Assembly (NCBI RefSeq): GCF_030685535.1
Contig: NZ_CP131599.1
Span: 1 to 64,000 of the forward strand
Reading direction: 5' to 3'
Length of the DNA stretch: 64,000 nucleotides
DNA from: Photobacterium leiognathi
GTDB lineage: Bacteria > Pseudomonadota > Gammaproteobacteria > Enterobacterales > Vibrionaceae
A program made the translations under genes and the position numbers. This document shows, in pieces, positions 1 through 9,183 of this stretch. Under the pieces are notes generated by a model. The model was not told the origin of the DNA. It saw nothing but the letters and a program-made list of their open reading frames with translations, and ran no database searches. Positions within the stretch are counted from its first letter, which is position 1; every line of letters begins with the position of its first letter.

Positions 1-14
1 ATTAACTAAAACCC

Positions 15-49
15 AAAGACCTTAAATTTGTTTTAAGGTCTTTTTTTAT
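15..49 (+). terminator. Rho-independent terminator of a gene left of the window
   Basis: An A/T-rich stem (AAAGACCTTAAA pairing with TTTAAGGTCTTT) is followed directly by a T run on the plus strand. It probably ends a rightward gene that lies outside the window. Confidence 0.65.
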
Positions 50-312
50 TCAATCAAACATTAGAGAAACAAAAATAAAACAACGTGTAATTAAACACCA
101 CATGGAATAAACAATTCTTAACATAATCTTTTTTAATACTTTCTATGTTTTGTAAAAAAGTGTAAATGAATACAACACAAACAGTAAGTGATTGATAAAT
201 AGATACTTAATTATATATCCAACTAGATTGGATAATTTGATTATTCATACCTCAAACCTATAATTCACGTAATTTTATAAATTAGAGATAGTAAAATTTG
301 GTATTAACTTCC

Positions 313-506
313 ATGAAGAAAAGTATCATTCGTTTTTTATCATTAAATATCATTTTTGTGCTTTGCATGATCTTGTACAACTATGTACATATTAATATGA
401 TTGAATATGATATTAAAAACCATTACGACCGAATTATTTCTGCCAGTAACGAGTTTTATCAACACTATTTAAACACAGAAGTAGAGAATAAAGAGCCGGG
501 TATATA
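313..506 (+). pseudogene. N-terminal remnant of a membrane sensor-like protein, cut by IS630
   Basis: The ATG at 313 opens a reading frame that starts with basic residues and one hydrophobic segment (about residues 8-25). An asparagine/tyrosine-rich stretch follows, as in the N terminus of a membrane-anchored sensor. The frame runs into the IS630 element after about 65 residues. Right of the IS (about 1603-1707) another open stretch reads SGDKHRDYDLSQGG and continues to the MITE at 1708, so it is probably the next piece of the same gene, itself cut again. Whether the two pieces join in frame depends on how many TA units were at the insertion point. The family is not recognised; a sensor kinase is only a guess from the layout. 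Confidence 0.4.
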
Positions 507-1602
507 TACCGAATCAACTTGAAGATGCTGTTTTTAGAACCTGAAAGTTATCATTAATTCGAGATATCAACGAACCTGCGATCTCTGGAAGAGTCACAGT
601 AAAAAATTGATCTATTGCAACCTTGAAGTCTCGTTTGGTTTTGAAGTAAACATTGTTTCTCGACTTCTCGTTCATTACTTTCCATAACCGCTCTATCGGG
701 TTGAGATTAGGGCTATAAGGCGGAAGGTAATGGAGTTCTATATTGAGGACAAAGGCAGCGCCTTTAACCAAATCACTGCGGTGATATCCCGCACCATCCA
801 AGATAATATGAAGTTTGTGGGTTAATGGATAACTGTCTCTTAACTTACAGAAAAAGCGAACAATCGTTTCACTGTTCATGCTCTCATAATCGTGAACAAT
901 AGTTGCACCAATATCCGACAGATTCAGTGCACCAATAATGTTTAATCGGCTACGATTACCGATTGTTTCAATCAATTTATCTTGCCCAGTACGTATCCAG
1001 CCATGAGATATTTTTGTGGATAATGTTGGGTGAACAGCGTCGATAAAGACTATCGATTCATCTTTGCCACAACTCACCTTTAGGACGTTATAAGCCTCAA
1101 TAAATGCTTTCTGCTCTGATTCATCAAACTTGTGTGGCACGCCTTTCGGTTGCTTGTAGCTAAAACCATGGAGGTGAAGCCATTTGTTCATACCCGAAAC
1201 CGTGTAATCGAGCCCAAATACCTCTTTAACATAGGTGACAATCTGATGAGTATGAGAATTGGTTTTCTCAGTTAAATGCTCGATGAGGTGCATGGTTTGA
1301 CTTGCTGAGAGCTTACTCTGACTTCCACCGTTTTCAGGCTTAAGCTTTTCAGAAAGAACGTAGTCGCTCAGGTGGCGTGCAACGGTCGACTCATGAATGC
1401 GAAGAGCTTGAGAAATCATAATTTGACTCCAACCTTCAAAAGCCAGCAGAACTGCCTTTATGCGGTCGCACACTCGACTATCACGCTCAATGTGGTGCAT
1501 TTGTTCGAGTCGTAATTTCTGTTGAGGAGTCAGTATAATTTTCATGCGCTTAGCATGATCCTGATTTTAGAGAAAATCAAGCAACTTCAATGATCACGGG
1601 TA
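507..1602 (-). mobile_element. IS630-family insertion sequence
   Basis: Imperfect terminal inverted repeats surround one transposase gene. The left end starts TACCGAATCAACTTGAAG near 507; the right end, read inward, starts TACCCGTGATCATTGAAG near 1602. Both ends abut TA dinucleotides within short TATATA tracts, consistent with the TA target of the IS630/Tc1-mariner group. The exact ends are uncertain by 2-4 bases because of the TA repeats. The element separates two pieces of a sensor-like reading frame. Confidence 0.8.
514..1545 (-). CDS. IS630-family transposase
   Basis: A 343-residue DDE transposase. The N-terminal 120 residues hold helix-turn-helix DNA-binding segments (ISQALRIHESTVARHL and a second winged-helix region ending LHLHGFSYKQPKG). 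The catalytic core follows: VFIDAVH carries the first Asp, HIILDGAGYH the second, and LPPYSPNLNPIERLWK the final Glu in the typical IS630 context. Length is normal for the family and the frame is intact, so the element may be active. The gene nearly fills the element, leaving only short ends. Confidence 0.92.
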   Translation of the reverse strand: MKIILTPQQKLRLEQMHHIERDSRVCDRIKAVLLAFEGWSQIMISQALRIHESTVARHLSDYVLSEKLKPENGGSQSKLSASQTMHLIEHLTEKTNSHTHQIVTYVKEVFGLDYTVSGMNKWLHLHGFSYKQPKGVPHKFDESEQKAFIEAYNVLKVSCGKDESIVFIDAVHPTLSTKISHGWIRTGQDKLIETIGNRSRLNIIGALNLSDIGATIVHDYESMNSETIVRFFCKLRDSYPLTHKLHIILDGAGYHRSDLVKGAAFVLNIELHYLPPYSPNLNPIERLWKVMNEKSRNNVYFKTKRDFKVAIDQFFTVTLPEIAGSLISRINDNFQVLKTASSS

Positions 1603-1707
1603 TATACATTATCAGGTGATAAGCATCGTGATTACGACCTGTCGCAAGGCGGATTTATAGTATCTGAAAAAAGCGACGTACCTAATCTCAATAAATATAT
1701 AAATTTA

Positions 1708-1971
1708 TACCCAAGTGACTTCAATATGCCTGATTCAGAGCAAAGTCACTGAGTTGAATTCAAGGAAGACAACGAAGCGGAATAGCGGGCTCTTTCCAAG
1801 TTGTCTGACGCAAGAAGTCGGCTCAGTGACACGCTCCCAAAGGGCGAACGTCCTTAGCTCTCAAACTTTGTTAACGATTCTCAATGTAGAACCACTATAT
1901 CTTCGAATCGTTGCCGCGCCTGAGAACTAAGGTCGTCTCGCTGAACACTGCATCTTGAGGTTGCTTGGGTA
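1708..1971. repeat. 264-bp MITE-like element, copy 1
   Basis: A non-coding element bounded by TACCCAAGTGACTTCAA at the left and the inverse of a similar sequence (ending TTGCTTGGGTA) at the right, flanked by TA. A second copy in opposite orientation lies at 29301-29564 and has the same length. The terminal sequence resembles that of the neighbouring IS630 element, so that transposase or a relative may have moved it. Short open frames inside are not genes. Confidence 0.8.
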
Positions 1972-1986
1972 TTATTGAAAGCCATG

Positions 1987-2026
1987 AATAAAAAAATGGA
2001 TAGAAGCTCTCGCCCCTATCCATTGT
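1987..2026 (-). terminator. Terminator of the dms operon
   Basis: The inverted repeat AATGGATAG / CTATCCATT, followed on the minus strand by a T run, lies about 50 bases after the dmsC stop codon. It fits a Rho-independent terminator for dmsABC. Confidence 0.65.
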
Positions 2027-2074
2027 ATTTTCAGCTTATCACTTACGCTTACATGCTCTTATTATTTCGGAGCA

Positions 2075-2920
2075 TTACATGCCAGCACTTAAGTGCATGC
2101 CGTAAAACATGCCACGACCGATTAGCTCTGCTACTACAATCATGGTAAACGCCATTGCCATCGGAAGTACTGTCACTTTCTTACGCTGAACCACAGGCAA
2201 TAACCACAACACCATCGCAGCTACCGTTAAAACGATACGGGTTAGCTGTAAGCTTGTGTGCTCAGGTACGACGGCTAATGCAGTCGTCACACTGGTTTCA
2301 ATGCTTGCAAGGTGCGATGAAAGCAACATCACAACCATCACGACAGCGAACATGCCAACCAGCCCCATGATAGGTAACAGCTTATTCGCCGCTGTGCTGT
2401 CATGTTTTGCTACTGATAGCAATAGTTGTGCTAATGCCGTACCGCTGATCAGCATAGTGATCATAAATGCCGCAGGTGTGAGCGGTGTGTACCATGTCGG
2501 AACGGTATCAATCATGTAAACCATGGTCATGGCATACATAAAGGCAACACCCACCAGCATTGCGCCCACCATAAAGGCTTTGCGAATTGCCACACTGCCA
2601 AGCTTTAATACTGACAATAACCAGAACATGCCACCTAAAGCAAAGAACGCACTGCCCGTTGCAATTTCATTTGATAGCCAAGAGCTACCCAACATGTTCA
2701 ACGCATTCATTGCGCGCAGTGGGCTACCAAGGTGCATGATAGACGCTAAAAAGCCCACACCCATGATTGCCCATAAACCGAACATCGCTTGATGCAGACG
2801 CTTTTCCGCTGCCAGTGACAGCTGTTTTGTTAACATCATGGTGGCTAACACTAAAAATGCACCAACCGATGTTTGTGCCAATACCGTGAAAACGATAAGC
2901 GGCCATTCATGCCATGCCAT
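2075..2920 (-). CDS. dmsC: Anaerobic DMSO reductase membrane anchor subunit DmsC
   Basis: A 281-residue polytopic membrane protein with about eight hydrophobic segments, starting MAWHEWPLIVFTVLAQTSVG as in DmsC. It anchors the DmsAB catalytic dimer and passes electrons from menaquinol to DmsB. A longer frame with an upstream start exists, but this ATG has a ribosome site (GGAAG) and starts one base after the dmsB stop codon, so it was preferred. It is the last gene of dmsABC, with a terminator downstream. Confidence 0.9.
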   Translation of the reverse strand: MAWHEWPLIVFTVLAQTSVGAFLVLATMMLTKQLSLAAEKRLHQAMFGLWAIMGVGFLASIMHLGSPLRAMNALNMLGSSWLSNEIATGSAFFALGGMFWLLSVLKLGSVAIRKAFMVGAMLVGVAFMYAMTMVYMIDTVPTWYTPLTPAAFMITMLISGTALAQLLLSVAKHDSTAANKLLPIMGLVGMFAVVMVVMLLSSHLASIETSVTTALAVVPEHTSLQLTRIVLTVAAMVLWLLPVVQRKKVTVLPMAMAFTMIVVAELIGRGMFYGMHLSAGM

Positions 2921-2921
2921 A

Positions 2922-3539
2922 TTACACTTCCTTCGGGTTTGCCAAGTGACCTGTGGTATCTCCACATGGACGCGCATGGCGGTTCGGTTTAATGATGATG
3001 TTTGGTTGCGTTAATGATGCTTTTGGTAGCGGTGCGACTTCTGCATGGCTGCCGTATTTAGCACGTAGCTCCGCAATAGGACCAAACTCCAATGCACGTA
3101 GTGGACAAGAATCCACACAAATAGGTTGTAACCCTTGACCCACACGCTCGTAACAACCATCACATTTGGTCATGTGACCTTTTTCAGCGTTATATTGTGG
3201 TGCACCGTAAGGACATGCCATACCGCAGTACTGACAACCGATACATTTTTCAGTATCCACCACCACAAAACCGTCTTCTTTACGCTTGTGCATTGCGCCA
3301 CTTGGACACACCTTGGTACAAGCAGGTTTAGTACAGTGATTACACGCAATAGATACGTAGTAAGAAAACACGTCTTGACGCCATGTACCGTTATCTTCTA
3401 CCCAATTACCACCTGCGTATTCATACACACGACGGAAGTTAACACCCACATCTAAGTCTTTGTTGTCTTTACAAGAAAGCTGACACGTTTTACAACCGGT
3501 GCACTTACTTGAATCAATATAAAAGCCGTATTGTTTCAT
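2922..3539 (-). CDS. dmsB: DMSO reductase iron-sulfur subunit DmsB
   Basis: A 205-residue ferredoxin-like electron-transfer subunit with four cysteine clusters for [4Fe-4S] centres: CTGCKTCQLSC near residue 14, CNHCTKPACTKVCP near 65, CIGCQYCGMACP near 98, and CDGCYERVGQ...CVDSCP near 126-145. It carries electrons from DmsC to the molybdenum centre of DmsA. Length and cluster spacing match the family. It lies 9 bases after dmsA and 1 base before dmsC, so the three genes form one operon. Confidence 0.95.
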   Translation of the reverse strand: MKQYGFYIDSSKCTGCKTCQLSCKDNKDLDVGVNFRRVYEYAGGNWVEDNGTWRQDVFSYYVSIACNHCTKPACTKVCPSGAMHKRKEDGFVVVDTEKCIGCQYCGMACPYGAPQYNAEKGHMTKCDGCYERVGQGLQPICVDSCPLRALEFGPIAELRAKYGSHAEVAPLPKASLTQPNIIIKPNRHARPCGDTTGHLANPKEV

Positions 3540-3548
3540 GCTTTAACC

Positions 3549-5993
3549 TTATGCCTTTTTCACCAGTTGAACTTCCACTAAGTTAGTGTGCTGTGGGTTA
3601 CCTTTCGCCAGCGGACTTGGACGCTGTGACGTTAATACGTTGATACAGCCACCTTTATCGACTTTGCGTTTATCCGGTGCGTACCATGCGCCTTCACCCA
3701 ACGCGACCACACCTGGCAGAATACGAGGAGTCACTTTAGCTGGAATTTGAGTTTCACCACGATCGTTGAAAATACGGATCAAATCGCCATTTGCGATACC
3801 ACGTTGCTGGGCATCAATCGGGTTAATCCACATTTCTTGACGTGCCGCTTCTTTGATCACATCGACGTTGCCGTAGGTTGAGTGACAACGGGCTTTGTAG
3901 TGGAAACCTGTTAGCTGCAATGGGAATTGCTCACGCTTCTTCGAGTCCCAACCATCAAACGTCGACACATAAATCGGCAATGGGTGGATCACTTCATCAT
4001 CTTGTAGCTCCCATGTTGCCGCAAGGTGTGCTAAACGCTCAGAATAGATCTCAATCTTGCCCGATGGTGTAGTTAGTGGGTTCTTCTCTGGATCTTCACG
4101 GAAGTCTTTGTAAGCCACAAAGTGACCGTTTGGATCGCGGCGCTTGTAGATACCTAGCTTACGCATGGTTTCAAAATCAGGCAGTGATGGATCTTGCTCA
4201 CGGGTTAATGCATACAAGTGACGTAGCCACCCTTCTTGATCGCGACCTTCAGTAAATTGCTCGCCCACGCCCATACGTTTTGAAATTTCAGAGCAGATCT
4301 CGTAAATACCTTTGGCTTCAAATTGCGGTTCAATCGCTTTATCAGCAAAAATGAAGTACGGCATGTTGGCCGCTTTAGTATCCATACAGAAATCAGATTG
4401 CTCTGAGGTTGTTAGATCCGGCAGTACGATATCGGCATATTTGGCAGATGACGTCATGTGGTTATCAATCACCACAATCAGCTCACAGGCTTTGTCGTCT
4501 TGTAAAATATCGTGCGTTTTATTGATGTCCGAGTGCTGGTTGATCAAGCAGTTACCAGCGTAGTTCCAGATCATCTTAATTGGTGATTTAAGCTGTTTAA
4601 CACCACGGACACCATCACGTAAATCGGTCATCTCTGTGCCGCGTACAATCGCATCTGTCCATAGGAACATTGGGATCGACGCTTCAATTGGGTTCGTTAA
4701 GGTTGGGAAACGAACAAACGGAATGTTGTAGTCAGATTCACGCGCACCAGTACCACCACCGTTAATGCCCACGTTACCCGTTAGCAGTGCCAACATTGCG
4801 ATCGCACGACAAGCAATTTCACCGTTTGCAGTACGTTGTAAGCCCCAGCCTTGCAGTACTGCACAAGGTTTGGTTGAGCCAATTTCACGGGCTGTTTTAA
4901 TAATGGTATCAACTGGAATGCCCGTAATTTGTGCCGCCCACTCAGGGGTTTTCACAATACCGTCTGCGCCTTCACCTAAGATGTAAGACTTGTAGTCACT
5001 CTTCGCTGGTGCTGATACTGGTAGGGTTTTCTCATCGTAACCGACACAGTATTTATCCAAGAATGGCTGATCGACCAAATCTTCTTTGATCATCACATAC
5101 GCCATCGCAGCAACGAACGCAGCATCTGTACCAGGACGAATTGGGATCCACTCATCTTCACGACCACCAGCAGTGTCGGTGTAGCGAGGGTCAATCATGA
5201 TCATGCGCGCTTTTGAGCGCTCTTTTGATTCCATTAGGTGATGGATCAAACCACCGCCTGACATACGGGTTTCAGCAGGGTTATTACCGAATTGAACAAT
5301 CAGCTTGGTGTTTTCAAGATCAGAGAACGAGTTACCTGCGCCCCAACCACCATAGGTGTAGTTAAGACCTTCTTTGATTTGTGCTGTTGAGTAGTCGCCG
5401 TAGTGATTTAAGTAACCACCACATAAATTCATCATACGTGCCACAAGCGATCCCGCTGGCGGCCATGATTTAGTCACAGTGCCGCCAAGCGTACCTGTGC
5501 CGTAGTTAAGGTAGATCGCTTCGTTGCCATGATCTTTGATGATTCGCTTCATGTTATTAGCGATTTCATCGTAAGCCTCATCCCATGTAATACGTTTGAA
5601 TTTACCTTCGCCACGATTACCGACACGCTTCATTGGGTACTTCAAGCGATCTGGATTGTAAACACGACGACGCATTGAACGACCACGTAAACACGCGCGC
5701 ACTTGGTGATTACCGTATTCGTCATCACCTGTGTTATCGGTTTCTACCCATTTGATTTCACCATCAACTACGTGCATACGTAATGGACAACGGCTACCAC
5801 AGTTTACGGTACACGCACTCCATACGATTTTTTCGTTCACCGCTTGCTCGGTGGCAGCAGCAACAGGGCTAGATTTAAATGGCAGGGTCATGGCGCTGGC
5901 AGTCGCAGCCAATCCACCGACAGCACTCGACGTTTTCATAAAATCACGTCTTGAGAGGCCACCGGAAATCATTGCTTTCAGTGTGTTTTTCAT
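3549..5993 (-). CDS. dmsA: DMSO reductase catalytic subunit DmsA, Tat-exported
   Basis: A molybdopterin (bis-MGD) oxidoreductase that reduces dimethyl sulfoxide in anaerobic respiration on the outer face of the membrane. The chosen start (MKNTLKAMISGG) gives 814 residues, the length I recall for E. coli DmsA. A twin-arginine signal (SRRDFMKTS) follows near residue 13. The mature start carries the cluster motif WSACTVNCGSRCPLRMH, then the molybdopterin oxidoreductase core (NYGTGTLGGTVTKSW, GNNPAETRMSGGG) and the C-terminal dinucleotide-binding domain (LTGFHYKARCHSTYGNVD). The frame opens further upstream, but that extension overlaps an FNR-like box and lacks a ribosome site. First gene of dmsABC. 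Confidence 0.95.
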   Translation of the reverse strand: MKNTLKAMISGGLSRRDFMKTSSAVGGLAATASAMTLPFKSSPVAAATEQAVNEKIVWSACTVNCGSRCPLRMHVVDGEIKWVETDNTGDDEYGNHQVRACLRGRSMRRRVYNPDRLKYPMKRVGNRGEGKFKRITWDEAYDEIANNMKRIIKDHGNEAIYLNYGTGTLGGTVTKSWPPAGSLVARMMNLCGGYLNHYGDYSTAQIKEGLNYTYGGWGAGNSFSDLENTKLIVQFGNNPAETRMSGGGLIHHLMESKERSKARMIMIDPRYTDTAGGREDEWIPIRPGTDAAFVAAMAYVMIKEDLVDQPFLDKYCVGYDEKTLPVSAPAKSDYKSYILGEGADGIVKTPEWAAQITGIPVDTIIKTAREIGSTKPCAVLQGWGLQRTANGEIACRAIAMLALLTGNVGINGGGTGARESDYNIPFVRFPTLTNPIEASIPMFLWTDAIVRGTEMTDLRDGVRGVKQLKSPIKMIWNYAGNCLINQHSDINKTHDILQDDKACELIVVIDNHMTSSAKYADIVLPDLTTSEQSDFCMDTKAANMPYFIFADKAIEPQFEAKGIYEICSEISKRMGVGEQFTEGRDQEGWLRHLYALTREQDPSLPDFETMRKLGIYKRRDPNGHFVAYKDFREDPEKNPLTTPSGKIEIYSERLAHLAATWELQDDEVIHPLPIYVSTFDGWDSKKREQFPLQLTGFHYKARCHSTYGNVDVIKEAARQEMWINPIDAQQRGIANGDLIRIFNDRGETQIPAKVTPRILPGVVALGEGAWYAPDKRKVDKGGCINVLTSQRPSPLAKGNPQHTNLVEVQLVKKA

Positions 5994-6078
5994 AGGACAA
6001 CTACTCATAAAAAATGCGAAAAGACTCTCGCGGTCTTTTTCTGGGCGTCCTTTTACACTTAAAGCAGAGGATGAAATA

Positions 6079-6092
6079 TTGCGCTCAATCAA
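6079..6092 (-). promoter_or_regulatory. FNR-like box upstream of dmsA
   Basis: The minus strand reads TTGATTGAGCGCAA, against the FNR consensus TTGATnnnnATCAA: the first half is exact and the second keeps CAA. It sits about 86 bases before the dmsA start. A near-identical copy lies on the other side of the divergent gap. Confidence 0.6.
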
Positions 6093-6234
6093 TAAACCGT
6101 ATTTGAAATATAAAATTCCACCAACGTTAAATCACAACTGAGAAGTTAGTCACAAAATTTTATAAATTTAAATTATCCAGAATATTTAACAAATTTATAA
6201 TCATATAAATAAATATATCAGCACCATGACTTTT

Positions 6235-6248
6235 TTGATTTAGCGCAA
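6235..6248 (+). promoter_or_regulatory. FNR-like box upstream of the chaperone gene
   Basis: TTGATTTAGCGCAA on the plus strand differs from the dmsA-side box at one of 14 positions and sits 56 bases before the chaperone start. The pairing suggests shared oxygen control of both transcripts. Confidence 0.6.
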
Positions 6249-6303
6249 TTTTTTCCGCTTGTTAACTCGGTATGCTCCGCCAAAAATTTATAAAGTTGAA
6301 ATA

Positions 6304-6885
6304 ATGCATTACGAATCTACACTTTTTCGCCTTCTTGGTGGCTTATTGTTCTACTCACCAAGCTCAAACAACGGCTCCACCATTCTGCAAGCCTTCGCTG
6401 AACAAGATGATGATTTATTAAAAAATATTGCAGCACTTGCGCACGCTGTTAACAGTGACGAACTTGAATCCGATCACTTCCATTTACTGCAAGGTAGCGG
6501 TGATATGCCATGTCCGCCTTGGGGATCGGCGTATTTAGATAAAGAAAATGCCCTGTTTGGCTCATCGACCTTGCAATACCGTGAGTTCACTCGCCAGCAA
6601 GGCTTTGCCTGCGATACCGGAATGCGTGAGCCTGAAGATCACATTGGTTTAATGCTGATGTTAGTCTCAATATTGCTAGAGCAAGATAATAAAGCGGCAG
6701 CGCATGAGTTATTTACTCAACATCTCATGCCATTTGCCCCTTTCATGCTAGAGAGCATGCAGCAACATGCAAAAACCGATTTTTACCAACAACTTGCCGC
6801 TTATACGCTGGCATGGTTGACCATCTATTGTGAAGAACAACAATTGGAAATCGTGAACCGTCATAACTACTGGCAAGAGGCGTAA
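6304..6885 (+). CDS. TorD/DmsD-family redox enzyme maturation chaperone
   Basis: A 193-residue, mostly helical protein starting MHYESTLFRLLGGLLFYSP, of the TorD/DmsD/YcdY type. These chaperones bind the twin-arginine leader of molybdoenzymes and assist cofactor insertion before export. The conserved central region shows CPPWGSAYLDKENALFGSSTL (in two parts) followed by EPEDHIGLMLMLVSILL, the family's EPxDH motif. The start at 6304 was preferred over one further upstream because the shorter form aligns with the family. Its stop overlaps the start of the next gene. The natural client is DmsA, encoded divergently. Confidence 0.85.
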   Translation: MHYESTLFRLLGGLLFYSPSSNNGSTILQAFAEQDDDLLKNIAALAHAVNSDELESDHFHLLQGSGDMPCPPWGSAYLDKENALFGSSTLQYREFTRQQGFACDTGMREPEDHIGLMLMLVSILLEQDNKAAAHELFTQHLMPFAPFMLESMQQHAKTDFYQQLAAYTLAWLTIYCEEQQLEIVNRHNYWQEA

Positions 6886-7412
6886 TGATGAAACACGATA
6901 GCGCCGATTTAATGCAGCAAGAGAGCGAAGTAAACCACAGTCGTCGTGGTTTATTTCGCGCGCTATCTCGTGGTGTTTCACAATCAGTTGAGACACCAGA
7001 GGCAGGAAAGATAAATGCAGGAAGACCACTTGGCGCTGTTGAAGAAAGTCTATTTACGCATCTCTGTGATAACTGTTCGGCATGTGTGAGTGCTTGCCCA
7101 CAGAATATCTTAACTATGGGTAACAATGGGCCTGTGATGGATCTCAGCTGTAACCATTGCACCTTTTGCCAAGCTTGTATTAATGCTTGTCCGACTCAAG
7201 CACTTAATACTCTAAACATCACAGATACAGGCTGGCGTCCCACTTTTAGTAAAAGCTGTAACGCTAAGATCTTTGATAATTGCCAAGAATGTGTCGATGA
7301 TTGCCCGAAACAAGCACTCAGCCTGATTGCTAACAGCACGCCTATTTTAAATGATGATTGTAATGGCTGCGGAGAATGCCTATCGAGTTGTTATATTGGC
7401 GCGGTGTGTTAA
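6885..7412 (+). CDS. NapF-like polyferredoxin
   Basis: A 175-residue cytoplasmic iron-sulfur protein. After an N-terminal basic segment (HSRRGLFRALSRG) come clusters CDNCSACVSACPQ (near residue 63), CNHCTFCQACINACP (near 88), CQECVDDCP (near 130) and CNGCGECLSSC (near 158). The layout is that of NapF-type accessory ferredoxins, which help mature or reduce molybdoenzymes. It overlaps the chaperone stop by one base, so the two genes are co-transcribed and probably act on DmsA here. A true NapF acting with a periplasmic nitrate reductase elsewhere is possible; no nap genes are in the window. Confidence 0.8.
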   Translation: MMKHDSADLMQQESEVNHSRRGLFRALSRGVSQSVETPEAGKINAGRPLGAVEESLFTHLCDNCSACVSACPQNILTMGNNGPVMDLSCNHCTFCQACINACPTQALNTLNITDTGWRPTFSKSCNAKIFDNCQECVDDCPKQALSLIANSTPILNDDCNGCGECLSSCYIGAVC

Positions 7413-7515
7413 TAAATTAAATAATCAATGGCTAACAATCAGAGAAGTAACAGAATCACTCCCTGAAATTATGCTATCGATACAATTAAATTAATAATTT
7501 AAACAGTACATGGCG

Positions 7516-8616
7516 CTAGCGAAACTTATAGTTAACCCCTATTGATATTGCCATTCCGTCATTTTTTACAGAGACAAGCTGAGTGGCTCCCATATTGTAT
7601 TCTTTCGGTTCGTAATGTTCTTGCAGCCATGCTCCAGTCACTAGCCAATTATCATTAAATTTATAACTCATTCCGAGACGGTATCGCTTATCTTTTCCGC
7701 CTAGACTATCAATCACTTCATCTTCACTATAACCCGCCATAAACAACCAATCACCCCATTGGTAACTACTCGATATGGCAACGCGTTTGCTATTTCTCTC
7801 CCCAACAAGTAAACCAAATGGGTCGTTGTATTCACTGTAGTGAATGCCTTTTCCATCCCACATTGTTTCACTAACAGAAACATTTATTGTCCATACTTCT
7901 GTTGGTAACCAAGAAAAATAAAAACTAGTTTGAGAGGGTAAGTCAAAGTTAGCCTGCTTATCACCAAAGTCACTGCCATATTGATGCTTTACCGCAAAGC
8001 TTAAATCAGATCTTGGTTTCCAAGTTAGGCTCAGAGCCCCAGACCAGCCGTTGTCTCTGCCTTTCCATCGGCTATGTTTATCGTGACCAAAATGGCGACG
8101 ATTCTGCTCTAGCTCGTACTCGGCATGCATATATTCAGCACTTGCTGCAATGCTCAATGTTCCCCAACGGTACGCTAATGTAGGCACAGCCGAAAGCACG
8201 ATTGGGCTAACCCGTGTTTCATAAAATAATGGAAGAAAACTCGGACCAATTTCAGGCACAGAAATATCAGCTGCAATTCGACTATAAAGACCAAATCCGG
8301 CATAAAAATTATGACTTAATGGCGATGATATAAAGAATGATGGTATTGGATGTTTCTTTTCGTACTGAGACACCTTACCAAAGATTTCATAATCTGATGT
8401 CACGCTGTATTGTGTCATCGCAGCGGTGATATTTTTAACTTCCAACTGAGTAATACTTGAGGGCGCAAGCGCAAGTACACTGGCATCCAATGCAATAGCA
8501 CCATTAGCAGACGCCAGCGCAGTATTGGTTGCCGATGATTCGGAAAAACTTAATCCTGTCGCAAATAGTGATGAAGAAAAAAATAACGGGAAAAATGAGA
8601 TAATTTGGCGAGACAA
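7516..8616 (-). CDS. FadL/OmpP1/TodX-family outer-membrane transport protein
   Basis: A 366-residue secreted protein. A signal peptide ends near FATG, followed by a small-residue-rich segment (SSATNTALASANGAIALDAS) like the N-terminal plug region of FadL-type porins. The rest is alternating beta strands ending in an aromatic/basic C terminus (GVNYKFR), as in outer-membrane barrels. The family takes up long-chain fatty acids and other hydrophobic compounds. The substrate cannot be read from sequence. It is convergent with the ferredoxin gene and has its own upstream region. Confidence 0.75.
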   Translation of the reverse strand: MSRQIISFFPLFFSSSLFATGLSFSESSATNTALASANGAIALDASVLALAPSSITQLEVKNITAAMTQYSVTSDYEIFGKVSQYEKKHPIPSFFISSPLSHNFYAGFGLYSRIAADISVPEIGPSFLPLFYETRVSPIVLSAVPTLAYRWGTLSIAASAEYMHAEYELEQNRRHFGHDKHSRWKGRDNGWSGALSLTWKPRSDLSFAVKHQYGSDFGDKQANFDLPSQTSFYFSWLPTEVWTINVSVSETMWDGKGIHYSEYNDPFGLLVGERNSKRVAISSSYQWGDWLFMAGYSEDEVIDSLGGKDKRYRLGMSYKFNDNWLVTGAWLQEHYEPKEYNMGATQLVSVKNDGMAISIGVNYKFR

Positions 8617-9183
8617 AGAAATTCCTTAATATAAATATGCACCACGTGATTCAGACATATATAAAGAAGCACTTAAGTACGTTTAAAACTAAAATATATT
8701 AATAATTTTATTTATATAAATATGGGGAGACTGGTTAAAACTTATATTTATACCAATAAGACATCTGCATCTTTACTTATTTTAAATAAGCACTGATTTC
8801 AATCACATCACACTATAGAAGATCATTTTTTATGCTCATATCTCATTGTAATTATTGTTATTTTACACATTTATATTATGTGCTTTATAAAAAATAAGTA
8901 ATCAAATGTAAATTTGAAAACACTCGCCCTTAGTTAGCAACGAAACTCAATAAATACCTTTAAGGTAAGAATGTATTTAACCCACATCGGGTAACAAGAC
9001 TATGAGGTAACATCACTAGTTCACAGTTTCGATTCTCTTCACAACAGCATAAACCACTCATCCTTCATAACGACCACTCATCACACTATTCTGCCACTCA
9101 CACATTGAGCGCATGCAGTGAATATAAGAGGCGAATATCATACGTCCTAAGCTTCCCCAAACACTCAATTAAGGACAATTGCT
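8617..9183. other. 567-bp AT-rich intergenic region with a palindrome
   Basis: No gene was seen. It separates two divergent genes and must hold both promoters. A perfect 13-bp palindrome TACCTTTAAGGTA lies at 8955-8967 and could be an operator. An AAGGAC ribosome site precedes the cstA-like gene. Confidence 0.4.

Noticed and set aside
1715..1930. A 71-codon frame inside MITE copy 1
   Set aside because: It lies wholly within a repeat whose other copy does not keep the frame.
2155..2792. Several plus-strand frames opposite dmsC
   Set aside because: They are shadows of a conserved membrane protein and have no start signals.
5731..6141. A 136-codon plus-strand frame opposite dmsA
   Set aside because: It is antisense to the conserved Tat signal and N-terminal cluster of dmsA.
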